DNA from: Atrina japonica
Lineage: Eukaryota; Mollusca; Bivalvia; Pterioida; Pinnidae
Direction of reading: 5' to 3'
NCBI GenBank assembly: GCA_030159075.1
Contig: BROG01000041.1
Location: 558,001-622,000, forward strand
DNA: 64,000 bases
Shown: positions 1-12,447 of the stretch, piece after piece
Layout: every line of letters starts with the position of its first letter
Numbering within the stretch: the stretch's first letter is position 1
Made by a program: the position numbers and the translations under genes
Notes under the pieces: generated by a model
Database searches by the model: none
The model's input: only the letters and a program-made list of their open reading frames with translations
Told to the model about the DNA's origin: nothing

Positions 1-1735
1 CACTGTTCAACAGTTCTGTATGCACCTCACATTAAAAGAGCGATGGGCTTGGCAGTACATGCCAGCGAGGATTACTACACTATCATTACCGTTATTATTT
101 CTGCAAAACACAAAAATATAAGGCATGTTTCTACAAGGGGGAGGGTGACATTTTTCTTTCGTGAGATATTGGTTTACAGTTAATCAATCATGATTTTGGC
201 TGAAGTATTTTTACACAATTAAGATGAAGTGTTGATAATTCGATGTTAATAAATCATTATTCTTTATGACAAAAAGAAATTGTGATAATTTCGTTTAGCT
301 TTTCTATTGATTGGTACGACTTGTTATAAACTTTTCGCACCTTGTAAGGTGATATTCTTTTCTCTTTCTCTGGTTCAATGCCATTGGATTTCCTTTACTG
401 AAAGTGCAGGAAATATTCCCATGTGTCATTGGATTATTGAGAGAACGGATTAAGTTTCAGAGAACGAAATAGTCATCGTCAGTTCTGACTGAAGCATTGG
501 TTACACATATTATGTGTGCTGTCATTATTTGATAAAATAGTTTTGACAAAAAGAAAAATTAATCAATTTTTTTTCTCTGACAGAAATTCATCTGAAGAAG
601 TTGAAATCTATAGGATTGGTATAAGCTTGTTTAAATTCTGTAGTGTGTTATTGATGACATGATGAAAGAAAACTATAAATAAACCACTAATCTTCTGGCG
701 TCAAATGAAATATAGATGGCAAAAAATACAATATGCTTGTATCAAATCTGATGATAATATCCATTTAGTGTTAAATAGAACTAGTTTATAAAGTAACTCT
801 TTGTTTTCAATTTGGATAGATTTTTAACATAAAGATCGGGCCAGTCATAGGTCAGAGCAACTAAAGGCCACTGTTCTTCATCTGGGATAAATACATGTAC
901 AAATTTATATATTGCTGTCTCTGTGTGTTTACAATATAGTTTTCCATATTTAAAGTCGGAACATTATCAATACAAATTAAAACCATATAGAATATATTAT
1001 TTCTCTGTCTCTGTGTTGCCTGCCTCCTAACCAATGCCATCAAGGTTCTGAATCAAGACCAGTATCCTTATAGAGAATTCATCTGTTAGTAAATTTGGTC
1101 ACTTTGGGTCCTGTTTTCAATTTTTCAGGAATCATAATTGACTAAAATCACCGTAATTGTCCAATGTTGGCCATAATGAGGATCTGGTAGTTTTTGAAAG
1201 TTAATTTTCACGACTTGTTTTCCTTTAATGAAAATACTGTAGAATGCTAAAATAAATTGATGGATAATATTTGTAACAACTTGTGATCATTCCGAAGACT
1301 CGCAGTGAAATTATGCAGTTGCAACTGAAGACCACTTTCCAATTTCCCCTATAATTTCATTTAAGGTTTCCGTCATTCTGTCACCAAACACCTTTGTAAT
1401 GCCAAATTTGGGCTGACCAAATGGTGGCAGAATAACGAGGTTTTACTGTATATGTTATAAACCTAAAAATGAAATATCAAGTTAAACTTAAGAATTCTGT
1501 ATGTTACTTTATGTTTCTGTAATTTCTAGACATATGGTAGGCCTTCTGTTTCCTTTGTCAGATCACAATTAAACTATATACCTGTGATGCTGATCTTATA
1601 CAGGTAACTGGTCAAGTCACCATTATTGCAATGACTCACCCCGATCTTCTATTTCATCAATCTCTTTCTGTGACTTAAGAAAAAAAGCATTCTATACAGA
1701 TTAAACAAATAATAATGAATGATTTCTGTTTGCAG
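1..1735. other. Upstream intron or 5' flank, no gene seen
   Basis: AT-rich sequence before the first exon. It ends in a good splice acceptor (pyrimidine-rich TTTCTGTTTGCAG at 1723-1735), so at least its right end is intronic. The short open frames here show no recognisable domain or codon structure. The only organised element I see is a truncated group A inverted-repeat element near 1332-1448. Whether an earlier exon of the same gene lies outside the window cannot be decided from this sequence. Confidence 0.6.
1332..1448 (+). repeat. Truncated MITE-like element, group A
   Basis: The stretch from CCACTTTCC through ATTTCATTTAAGGTTTCC, AATGCCAAATTTGGGCTGA and GGTTTTACTG, followed by TA, aligns by eye with the right two thirds of the element at 50426-50610 and with the reverse complement of the one at 63387-63578. 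The left inverted repeat is missing, so this is a truncated copy. The full copies carry no coding sequence and are about 185-192 bases, as expected for non-autonomous TA-target elements. The superfamily (Tc1/mariner or pogo-like) is inferred only from the TA target and the CAGT ends. Confidence 0.65.
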
Positions 1736-1856
1736 TGATGGGACAGACAGACGGGGATGCTGCAGCCAGCGCTGCTGCAGGTAAAGTCGGTACTGGAACC
1801 AACACTGATATCAGCGATGAGTCTTATGCCAGCAAACCCCTACCAGACAGTTCACA
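1736..1856 (+). CDS. Coding exon of an unrecognised gene (121 bases)
   Basis: This is the best coding candidate in the window. It follows the acceptor TTTCTGTTTGCAG and ends at the donor ACA|GTGAGTTT, whose intronic half is the consensus GTGAGT. The open frame starts at ATG 1738 and reads MGQTDGDAAASAAAGK, then VGTGTNT, then DISDESYASKPLPDSS, with two bases (CA) left over for the next exon. Base composition is clearly richer in G and C than the flanks. The exon enters with two bases (TG) before the ATG, so the ATG could be the initiator (G at +4) or an internal methionine; the upstream exon is not visible. The peptide is small-residue-rich then acidic and Ser-rich, suggesting a disordered segment; no domain, signal peptide or membrane segment is seen. 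The CA overhang joins the microexon at 60552 to form CAG (Gln) and continue DLFDTDSG. A second, competing donor (CAG|GTAAAG) lies inside the exon at 1781. I do not recognise the family. Confidence 0.72.
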
Positions 1857-2125
1857 GTGAGTTTTCATTAGCATTTATTTATACTAGCTATCAAATGCTA
1901 ATCTCTTTTCATCACACCTTAACCAACAAAATAATCATATCTATTTCATTTTGTTCATTTTGGTCCTGCATTTTTATGTTTTTATTTTTTCTCATTTGTG
2001 CCAGCGGTTGTGACCTACTTGTCTTCAGTGTCCACCAGATGGTGACCCTGATATACTAATTTGTGATTCTTAAATTTTTATATACCATGAAAACTCACAT
2101 GTGTGAACACACAAACACCTCTACC

Positions 2126-2337
<212 letters not shown>

Positions 2338-3945
2338 GATAGTTGTAGAATTAGTGCTTGATAAATAACTGTATATTGTCTTTGTCCTGACACAGTAATT
2401 TCCATTATTGAAAATTATGCAAAAATCTTTAATCAGGAATTACCTCTCTGACCCTGATAACAGTTTCGGAATTAACAGTAGTGTGTCAGACGGACACAAT
2501 GTAATGTCTAGTATACAATCTCTAATCAGAAATAATAAATAAAAATTTCCCATCTACACAAATGAATTAGAGGCAAAATTTTATTATATCATATTTCTTG
2601 GTTTATAGGCATCTACATGTATTAAATAGAGAGTTATTCTATCTTTTTTTCCAATGATCTTATGACCTCTGAAAAGAGGGAATAGCTTTGGGAAGTGAAT
2701 TACATTCTGTTTGACGCAAATAAATCAATAGATTTTGTTTACAGAGAAATTTATCATTTGTACCACTGTATACAGAAGAAGTAATTTTGTTTAATTCTTG
2801 AGAAATAATAAAAGATAAACTATCAGAGGGTATGAAAGGTTGGTAGTTATTTGTAGATTTTGAACCTGAAATATCAGCGCATATGGCACCACCAGATATA
2901 ATGCTACAGTACAGTTCTAAAGTTTTTCATCTCAGTTTATACTAGTTATTTCTTTTTAAAGAATTGCTTAGTATATAAAAAATAATCGGATTCTTTGATG
3001 CGCATACAATTTTCATGCCTTGTTAAGTAGTAAAGTAAGTGAATTAACATGATTTGATAAGAATTATATCTCAAGGCATTTTCTGCATTTTTTGGGGTCT
3101 AGAAAAAATAAGAAATTCTATGTCTTTTTTAATTTTTTATTTGTTTGTTGGTCTTTCTCCAAACTTTATAGTCAAGGTCATAACTTGTGTACATTAGGAG
3201 GTTAAAGATTTCGTATTTTGTTTGCTTACTTTTACCAGTGACATCTCAGTCGATACCAACCGCAGACATAATTTCCTTTATACCTGAATGTTTGTTATTT
3301 GAAAGAAAGTATGAAATACAAAGTTCTGTTTATTTTTATTCCTTATTGAATTAATATAGGTACCATTATCTTATGCAAATTTACAGAAATCCAGAAAATC
3401 TTTGGTACATATGCTAACTGGTAATAATGCTTTTCAGTATTATGAATACTGGGATAAATTACAATTGACACTATGATTCACATTTTTAGGACTGCCTGAA
3501 AAAGTTTCATATATTTTTTTGAAAAATGTAAACATAGTGTTATATACCTATATATTGTAAACATGTATAAACAAACATTTTATCCTTCAAAGTAGTTAAG
3601 GTGCAGGGCGGAAATGAATATGTCAAAAAACATTGTATTTGAATTGTTATGTAGATATGGTAAAAAATATGTTTAAAATGCCATTTAATTGCATGCTGTA
3701 ATGTTTTAGAAGCTGAAACTTTTAAATTGAGTAGAAATTTGGCACCATACCCTGTATTTATTGTCTCTCTTTGACAATGTAATGACAGCTAATGCATAAT
3801 AATTTCACACTTGTCTCCGCATGACTGCACACAGAATATTGGACATAAATTTTGATTTAACTAGATACAAAAAGACAAATTCCTTGTCAAATGATCACAA
3901 TTCATGTATATACTGGTAAACTTATGTCATTTCATAAAACATACT
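2338..3945. other. AT-rich intron, nothing recognised
   Basis: No tandem array, inverted-repeat element or plausible exon was seen. A decent acceptor (TACTTTTACCAG, ending about 3239) precedes a frame that stays open for only about 16 codons, which I do not regard as an exon. Confidence 0.5.
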
Positions 3946-4029
3946 ATCCATTTACCTCTGAAGACATGTATGGACTGGTCTAATTCTTTGATTTAATGAA
4001 GAGTCCAATGTTTTACAGGTGTTGATAAG
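3946..4029 (+). repeat. Short MITE-like element, group C (diverged)
   Basis: Reads ATCCATTTACCTCTGAAGAC, then TGGACTGGTCTAATTC, then GATTTAATGAAGAGTCCAATG, then ACAGGTGTTGATAAG followed by TTAA. The order of blocks matches the copies at 23304-23389 and 49319-49401: a right end like CAGGGGTTGATGAG, a central GTCATTGATTTACAGA block and a left TTTGGACTG block. About 84 bases long, non-coding. This copy is the most diverged of the three. Confidence 0.6.
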
Positions 4030-4309
4030 TTAAATGTTCAGATTAATCAGGTGCTTTGAGATAATCCTTTCTTCACTTCTGGTATCAATCCTATTTACCT
4101 GTGACTGCTGCTTCATTTTTGGGTCTCGGAGTGGATGATTGGGAGCCATGTTGTCTCTGTGTCTGATTGCAGCTATTTGATTTTGGTTTACATTAAATAA
4201 CATTATCAAATTAATCATATTGTTATCAAATTTGCTTTGAAACTTCATATTAGTTAGTTCTAGGATGAGTTTGAAAATTTGAAAGTTAAGAAAAAAGGGT
4301 TTAGTGTTT

Positions 4310-4340
4310 AGCTCACTTGAACTGAAGGTTTAAGTGAGCT
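4310..4340 (+). repeat. Hairpin core of a dispersed repeat
   Basis: AGCTCACTTGAAC (4310-4322) pairs with GTTTAAGTGAGCT (4328-4340) at 12 of 13 positions around a 5-base loop, and is followed by TTTCTGATCACCTTTTGTC. From memory, this hairpin and its TGATCACC-TTTGTC continuation are a very common interspersed repeat in bivalve genomes. Only the start of the repeat is recognisable here. A possible left arm of a second copy (TTAGCTCACCCGACC) is near 10379-10393. Confidence 0.6.
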
Positions 4341-5261
4341 TTTCTGATCACCTTTTGTCTATGAGTCTATATTTGAAACAGAAACTGAGCATGGCAATTT
4401 ATTGGAATGAAAGTCAGATAAAAATTAGGAAAGAATAAACTCTTATACGCAATGCATTCATTACAGAATTAAAGAACTGAGATTCTTGAGTCTAAATTTC
4501 CTGGAAAATCGAGAAACCATGTTTGTTTTTGCATTCACACGGTTTCTTCCGTTGATCATTATTGACATGTGATCCATTTCTTTACTGACTCATGTGGCAT
4601 CTCAAATTTGTCAAACGATTTCAACCAATCGGGATCACTGAAAAATTGTAATCTGTTTTGAAACCTTAAAGTAAAATCTTTAAGTTTCAAGCAAGTGACT
4701 AACCAAAATTAACTGCTTTTGTTTAAGTAGTACATGTATATCCTTTACCACTATAAGGACACAGTCATTCAAGTTATTAAGACACAATTTTTCATGTTCC
4801 CTGAGATTGTAGATGGGAGGGAACATATTATTTTTTGGTCTGTTTATTTGTTTGTCTGTTTGTTGGTCAATATTTAACATTTGTATTTCCATCTAATAGC
4901 GTTTGGCTTCTTTCATCAAATTTTAATTTAAATTTGCTTGGAGCTTTATGTCAATAAAATAAACATTCAGCAACATTTGCCAGAGTTATGGAACATTAAA
5001 ATCTTTAGAAATAGTTTCATTTTTGGGGATATAGTTGTTCTCAAACAAATCTTGTTTATTGCTTCTTTTGAAGTAACTGAACATATACAGTCAACATTGA
5101 AATATGTATTTCCATTGTTCACCTTTCATCAGCGAGGAGTTTTGCTAAAGCTTCTGCTGATTTTGTACAGGTATAGAGAAAAATGAATCAGTTTCTTATA
5201 GATGTAACCTCTAGATGGCCAGAGGTTGTTTTCCAAATATTCTGGGAGTTTTCTAGTAATT

Positions 5262-5284
5262 GGCAGCCACCATATAACTAAAAC
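5262..5284 (+). repeat. Possible SINE tail fragment
   Basis: GGCAGCCACCATATAACTAAAA resembles the shared tail of the SINEs at 21932-22180 (reverse strand, CGCCACCATATAACTGACAA) and 44491-44753 (CTGCCACCATATAGCTGAAA). No tRNA-like head is visible upstream, so it would be a 5'-truncated remnant. The match is short and could be coincidental. Confidence 0.4.
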
Positions 5285-5306
5285 ACCAAGAGGCAAACCA
5301 ACAGTA

Positions 5307-5607
5307 CAGTTGAACCTGTCCAGTGAGATCTTTGTCATAGAAATCCACCTGTCTTGTTTGACCAATGTTATAGAAGGCCATCTTTCTTGTGAGACCACTG
5401 TCATAGAAGACCATATGCCCTGTGGGATCACTGTCATAGAGAAAACCTGTCTTGTAAGACCACTGTCATAAAGACCACCTGCCTTGTGATACCACTGTCA
5501 TAGAAGTCCACATGCCTTGTAAGACCATATTCTTAAAACCATGTAGGTGTGTCAACCTCTAGATAAAACTTTCAAGACCAATTGTCTTATAGGACCAAGT
5601 TTCACTG
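5307..5607 (+). repeat. MITE-like element, group B, with internal 33-base repeats
   Basis: The left end CAGTTGAACCTGTCC after TA and the right end ACCAAGTTTCACTG match the group B inverted repeats seen at 22747 and 32976; the right-hand TA is mutated. Between about 5334 and 5530 the element holds about six tandem units of 32-33 bases of the type GTCATAGAAGACCACCTG followed by CTTGTGAGACCACT. Each unit resembles the GACCACCTGTCTTG motif found once or twice in other group B copies, so the array appears to have grown inside the element. Open frames across this stretch reflect the 33-base period and are not genes. Confidence 0.65.
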
Positions 5608-8040
5608 GCAGAGGGGGTGGTCTTTCAAGACATATAAAATGCCCCTGCATTAGTCAGTTAGCCCTTTATTAATCAACATCAGTCTTTGTAGTGTAGGAAA
5701 TAACTCCAGAAAACTAGTATTTCTTAATATTATATGTATATGTAAAGAGATATAAGAGCCAGCATCCTCATCATTACTGCTGAAGCTTGCATTCCAATAT
5801 GGGATTTTTGTACTTTAGTCAACAAATAACTTCTTTTGTAATTGAAAGGAAGATTTGAAGATCTTATACAGAATTTACATATTCTTTAAGGGGGGAAATG
5901 TATCCGAAATATTATGTACTGGTATATGTCTGAGCTATTGTGGGATGAAGAATGATTATATGTTATGTTAGCATTAAATTGATGTGTATAACATTACACA
6001 AGTACATTAAGAATTCCACTTATTTTGTTCAGGTTTTTTGTATATAAATCACAGCAAAATGGAAATGTGTGGTTATGATTCCCTTAATGATCTTTTAATG
6101 ACCTTAACTGAGTCAACACATATTACCTGCAATGATTGGCAATAATGTTAATTTTTTTGTAACATTCATTAACATTACAGCGCGTTCCATGCTCATGACA
6201 ACTGTACAATGTAAACTGCTTAATAGTTCCTGTGTCAAGGTCATTAGGATGTAAAGGTCATAGAAGTTTTCAAGTGGAGACAATTGGCTACAATGGATTT
6301 AAGGCTATTTTCTTTTAATATCAACATATTCTGATCACAATATGCATTTTTATTTTATGTACCCATGAGTTTATCTATTATTTTATTTTTGTTAAAGACT
6401 GTGCTGATTTTCTTAACATTTCCTAGTCCCTTTTCTATCTGATTTACTTAACAGTTTTGAAATAATGTCTTGTAAAATTCATCATAGATATACATATATA
6501 ATTGTATAGGCCTTTTGTTGGTGGTGTTGTTGTTTTTCCTTATTTTTTTGTTTTAAATTATCTGTTGCCACTATTTTTTCTATATCTTCAGACTCATTTG
6601 AAAGTTTCAAATTTATTTCATTTCCTTTATTTTGCTCATTGACAGGAAATGTGTTTTCTAATTCTGAAAAGCTTTCAAATCTCACAAAGAAAAAGATATG
6701 TGAAAAGTTATCATGGATTCGCTTCATCCAAATCATTAGTTACTTCATAATCACCATTTTGTATCGATGCCTAGCGTTCTAATCTAAGTCTGGCAATTTA
6801 TTGATGCTTGTTACAATCCCTAGTGCCTCTTCCGTACGGTACTGTACAAGATGATGGTGTAGGTAATTTTGTCATTAATTATGATAAGGACGGCAAGAAA
6901 AATGTAAAATGCCACATTTTTTGTTATTTCATCTCAAAATGGGTCAGAGTTAGATTTTTCATTTTCCCCTCTTTGTGAATTAAGCTGTCATATTTCTAGT
7001 TTATCCATGACATATGGAGGCAATCAAGTATTTTCATTTATAAAATGCGTATACTGGATATTACAACAATTATCCCACAATAACGATGTAAAATGCTGTG
7101 TGTGATCTTCACCAGAATCAGAAATAATACTCCCAAATAGTTGAAATTGATTTACTTCAGGAAGTAAATGTGGCAAAACAAATTGCAATCAATGTGGCAC
7201 TCTTGTTTCGCAAGATGCTCTGCGTAGCCCTATGAACTAACGGCAGTGTGGCAGTTATTAATTGTAATGAATATGATTGAGCGTGAAGGTTTTCATTGCC
7301 TGATTATAAATCATAAGTTTTAATTGTCTGTTGCAACCAGGCATTAAACCGTCTTATCTTTTTCATTGTGCACAATAACACCTGGTTTTTGAGGTCATAA
7401 AACACCAGAAGGTGATTAGATTTATGATTTTAGTGTGGATCAGAACCTGTGCACTGAAAAGTCTCCGCAGCATGACGTCAACACCGTTTCCCCTTGCATC
7501 AGCCATACTTCATTGTAAACTTTTTTTTCAAACACATGAATGCACATTTTTTGTAGAAAAAAAACATCCAGAAGGTCAGATGGGCTGTTATAAATCTGAA
7601 CAAAATGTTGATTTTATTGAAATATAGTAAGTTTGTCAGGATATTTGATAGCAATGTTAAAGATATTTTTTGAATGTTTTATTGCAGGTCTTCTGCTCTA
7701 GGGTCAGGTTACCAGTCTAAGCATAGTTTTGAAGGACATGTGAATGATCCTTTATCATGTGATTTATCCTCATATGAACTTTCTGTGGTTTACATTGTAT
7801 CAGATTCTTGTCAGTTTTGCAGATCTCATAATTTTTAAAATCTTCTAAATAACAGTGACTGTTATGCATTTTAACACGCCTTAGATCATAAATTTGCTAT
7901 ACTTGGAATTGATATCTGGATTTTCCTGTGTTAAGCATTTCAAAAAGAAACGATATAATCTACCATACATTTTTCAGTTTTTTTCCTTTATTTTGTTATT
8001 TGATTAAGTAGGAACTAGAGCAATGTGACTGCCTGTGATT
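5608..8040. other. AT-rich intron, no firm feature
   Basis: No inverted-repeat element or array was recognised. A strong acceptor (TGTTTTATTGCAG ending at 7687) opens into about 50 codons that are in phase with the exon at 1736-1856, but no donor with matching phase follows; it is treated as a weak candidate among the findings, not as an exon. Confidence 0.45.
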
Positions 8041-8105
8041 AATTATCTTAATTTGACCCACAAGCAGAAGTTCTTTGGTTTGAACCCCATCATACCTAAA
8101 ACACA
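8041..8105 (+). repeat. tRNA-like SINE head remnant (weak)
   Basis: ACCCACAAGCAGAAGTTC followed by TGGTTTGAACCCCATC resembles a tRNA T-arm with an RNA polymerase III B box (GGTTTGAACCC) preceded by a variable-loop-like stretch. A similar arrangement (CTCACAAGCAGAAAGTTT then GGATTCGAATC) occurs on the reverse strand at about 32020-32060. No complete element boundaries are seen. Confidence 0.3.
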
Positions 8106-8183
8106 GAATTAGTTACTGTTTCTACAGCAAGTGCTCTACTAGAGAGGTGAAAATCTCTTGTTTGGGTGAGACTTAAAACCAAA

Positions 8184-8700
8184 GTCACATTAACCTGGGC
8201 TCTCACATTGACAGATATCACATTAACCTGGGCTGTCACATTGACAGATATCACATTAACCTGGGCTGTCACATTGACAGATATCACATTAGACTTGGAT
8301 ATCACATTGACAAATATCACATTAGCTCAGCTGTCACATTGACAAATATAACAGCCTCAGTTATCACATTGACAGATATCACATTAACCTGGGCTATCAC
8401 ATTGACAGATATCACATTAGACTGGGATGTAACATTGACAAATATCACATTAGCTCAGGCTGTCATGTTGACAAATATCACAGCCTCGGTTATCACATTG
8501 ACAGATATCACATTAACCTGGGCTGTCACATTGACAAATATCACATTAGACTAGGATATCACATTGACAAATATCACATTAGCTCAGGCTGTCACATTGA
8601 CAAATATCACAGCCTCGGTTATCACATTGACAGATATCACATTATCCTGGGATGTCACATTGACAGATATCACATTAGACTGTGCTGTCACACTGACATT
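8184..8700. repeat. 33-base minisatellite with 129-base higher-order repeat
   Basis: About 15 units of the form CACATTGACAGATAT plus an 18-base variable half. The variable halves come in four types that recur in a fixed order: CACATTAACCTGGGCTGT, CACATTAGACTGGGATAT, CACATTAGCTCAGGCTGT and a shorter CACAGCCTCGGTTAT. Together they make a 129-base super-unit (33+33+33+30). The short type recurs at 8352, 8481 and 8610, exactly 129 bases apart. Because both 33 and 129 are divisible by three, long open frames with Thr-Leu-Thr-Asn-Ile repeats run through on both strands; they have no start or splice context and are treated as artefacts. Confidence 0.93.
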
Positions 8701-11700
8701 AGTATTACATGAGGCTGGATCATACCAGTCTAAGCTAATGATATCAGTCTGTCGGTGCTGACTGACAAAAATCCATTTGGACCGATGTTCTCTTCCCATT
8801 TTCCAGACCGCATGACCGATGTCATTTTGAGTAATAGTTTTCCTTGATTATGCACTTGTAAATATTATTTTAATGCCAAGTCATTACTTGTTCATAACAA
8901 CGCTCTAAATCACTTGCAGATGCGACAATTTTTAGGTTTTGGCGAGTGTTTACATGAAAATCAATCGATATCGTGACTAGTTTCTACCAAACCAGAAATT
9001 GAAAGTTTTCCGTTTTCACTCTGAAATTACATCACCGAAATCATGGTCAGCTATGCCCTTTACAACAATGCATTTGAATATTCAGTTTCAATAAATAAGA
9101 TCATCTGACACACATTGATTACTGTCTAAAAAGCACGATGTGTGCTGTCACATTTGTACGATTTTCAACTTGAAACTTCTCAAAGAGAACAAGGTGACGT
9201 TTTTTTTAAATCATGTCGATTTCAACAGAACAATCTGCCTCATCATCGGACACTAGATTGAGATTGAAAGATCTTGGTTAAAGGAATACTTGAGCCGAGT
9301 CGTGACTTGTGCTTGAAGAGGAGACCGATGTTTGTTTTGTAAATTCTGTTGAAATGCAGACTATTTTTACATCGTCACGGTCGTTAAAAATCAAAAATCG
9401 AAATTTAAGTTCCATAATATTAAAACAACAATATGAAAAATGTGAGCTTAAATACACTCCTGGTCTGAGCGAAGTGGAAAAAAAAAAATAATATTGTTTA
9501 TAATGGTTTGAGATATAATAAAATCAAGTCAGTTTAAAATGAATGTTTTTCTTTCATTTCATCATCTGGAAAAATGTTGTTAAACACACACAAATAAATA
9601 TATATATATATTACTGGTTCATATGCAGTGATTTTCTCATTGTTGTAAAGAACTCTGTCTGCATGATCAGGATTCCATCAAGGCTTTGTAATAATTGTAG
9701 CTAGAATTTATCATTGGACAAATTATTACATTACCTTACATTACATTATTAGGCTGAAAATTAAAATGGGGAATATATTTGACTAGGCTAGGCTGTCATT
9801 GACAAGTATTTATAAATTGGTTTTTTTTTCAGCATCAACATGTACATGTATATAGGTATTTATATTAAACATGAAACCCAAAGGATTTGCACCATATGCA
9901 GAACGTGTCAAGGAAACACCCTCCTTCTGCACATGTGGTACATACGTTTACACCACAAATTCCGATAATATTTGAGTAAGCGGCATCTATCCTAACAACA
10001 ACACATAAAGTCGAAACAGACAATTACTGACCGTTACACAGTCTCTACATTGTCTGGATATCTGTTTTAAATGACTGGACGCACTTGACACTTTCATTAT
10101 CCATTGCACTTCAAATTCAATTAACCAATCATAATGTATTTTTATAAACTCGCAGCATGAATCATCTCGATATTAAGTCACAAAGTAACAGAAATGTCTA
10201 TATATGTAGATGACGAGTGGTCTATGTGTATCGAGTAACATTATCCAACCAATACAATAGTCTTTATTGAATTCATTCGTAAAATACATTAGCAGTTTAA
10301 TGGCTTTAGTCTTAGTTAATCAAACAGAAATTTTGTCTCAATTTGTAATGCTCAATATATTCTTTTCTGGGAATTGTTAGCTCACCCGACCCCAAAGGCA
10401 TTTAAAATTTGTAGCTATTACTCACATTCATTGTCGTCTGCAAACTGTCATATGTTAACCGTTTTTTTTTTTTTGGTTTTTGTTATCGTGCCATCTATTA
10501 AATGAATGACAAGATTTGTTGTTAGTTTTACTATAGATCTAATTAGTCTTAAATTAGATCAATCCTCATGTGATGTCCAAAATCATTCCCCTAAAGGGCA
10601 AGGGGATGTAAAACTTGTTAAAATTACTTTTTATTAACGGCACTATCAATTTCGTAATAGACATTCTCTGTGTCGAACCCATAATGTTGATTCCCAGAAT
10701 TATGTGGCTTTAAAATTAAGACCAATCTAATAGTCCAACTCCAAGGGAATAAAGTTGCAAGACACTAGAAATCCATGCATTCCTACTAAGTAACTAAAAG
10801 AAACAGTTGTATCTGTTTTATATAATTCTTGAAATTGAAATATAATGCAATTTTTCTATCTAAACATGTCTTTTTTATATTATCAAATTTCCTACAATTT
10901 TTTGATTTTGTTGATTTTTTATTCACTTTATTTCTGTTTATATATTTCGTATTATTGCTATGTTTATTAGCATTATGTATGTCTATCTTATTATGCCGCC
11001 ATTTTAACATTTCTCTTACAAATGGTAGGCTTAATTTGAAGTCCATCATGCAGTCTCATATTTGATATTGACATATTCAATTCATCTTGAGGAATTAGAT
11101 TTTTACACATCCTTCCAAAATAATTATTGTAAATCAAAGAAAATTCGTATAATAAATGAATATGAATCACAAATGACAATTTTCGTTTCCCGCCGCGATT
11201 GTTACAGTGAGAAAAAGCGAGAGACAAAGAAAGTGATTCAGAAAATTAACCAAAATGTAGTCCTCACTTTACTTCCACCATTGGTGTTCTCAGATGCATG
11301 CCTGCTGTGTTGCAAATGCATTTCTCACTTCCATGATACTTAAACAAAACAAAAAATTTTGCCTGAAGCCAAAATGGTATTCTTCCGAATGAAGAAAGAA
11401 AATAAAATGGCATAATTTGACATCCACAGAAAAACAAATAATTTGTCATGCCAGAAATTTTATTTATGGAAAATTTTCAAGTATTATTATTACTTGCATT
11501 TATCCAAAGTTTAAGCTGTAAAAAGCATGTACAGATGGCCTGAAAACATGATATTGTTAATGTTATTACAGCTGAGATGTTCATTGATCAGATTGCCGAG
11601 TTACCAATAATCTTTTCTTAATCCTGTCATGAGTATTAAGAGACCTGTCCTAACATTTTCTGCGAGAAGGTCGTAGGGAGAAAAATATGTTTTGCAATGT

Positions 11701-12447
11701 ATATATTGATTCTTTAGAATACCAGTAGAGAATAGTAAAGGGCGGAAGTTGCTTTAAGCCGATTTTCAGCCGTGTATAGTATTTGATGGTATTCGTAATT
11801 TAGTTCCGTTTTTACATTGTACAAATTGCCAACAGTTGCAGCCAAATGTGATTGAAATGACTTAGTAGCCAGTAGTTTTATTACGCAAATTACATGTACG
11901 AGTATCGGAGCACGATTACCTTGGGCAATCTCCGTCATTTCCATCTCACCATTAATACATCAATGTAGTATCTTCAGTAATTAGAAATTCTCCGTTAAAA
12001 AAATACCTGATTTCCTGTGTCACTGTCTTGGGAGGTCATAATTCTGAAATTGGAATTTTTTATTGAACTCCGTTAGGCATTGCTTTTTAAAGATAATGAT
12101 CATTAAGTATTACCTAAAGCATTTGAGTAGAGACAATCACAACAGTTATGATATTTTTACTTAGAGCCTGGTATTTCAAACCTTTTAATAATTTTTAAAA
12201 AGATTGATAACTAAGGGAGATAATACTTTTTGATTCCTATAATTCTCCTGGGTAACATATATTTTGATTTATCTAGATCTCTGTATTCCTCATTATTATT
12301 ATTATACTTTAAATTTTCTTAGATGACATTTTTGAGGAAATATAAAGGGAAAAAAAACAGTGTCATTTACAAATTTGAATTTTATATTAATTTCTGTTTA
12401 GAACATAAAAATATTTATTGTTTGTTTTTCTGTGAGTTGTTTAAATT
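8701..12447. other. AT-rich intron, nothing firm
   Basis: Contains small runs such as (TA)n near 9599-9611 and a T run near 10462-10475. The stretch TTAGCTCACCCGACCCCAAA near 10379 may be half of the hairpin repeat found at 4310. The open frames around 10786-11449 on both strands are short, overlapping and without domain features. No exon with good splice sites was identified. Confidence 0.45.

Noticed and set aside
8096..8799. Thr-Leu-Thr-Asn-Ile repeat proteins on both strands
   Set aside because: Produced by a 33-base minisatellite whose period is divisible by three; frames open on both strands equally, no splice or start context.
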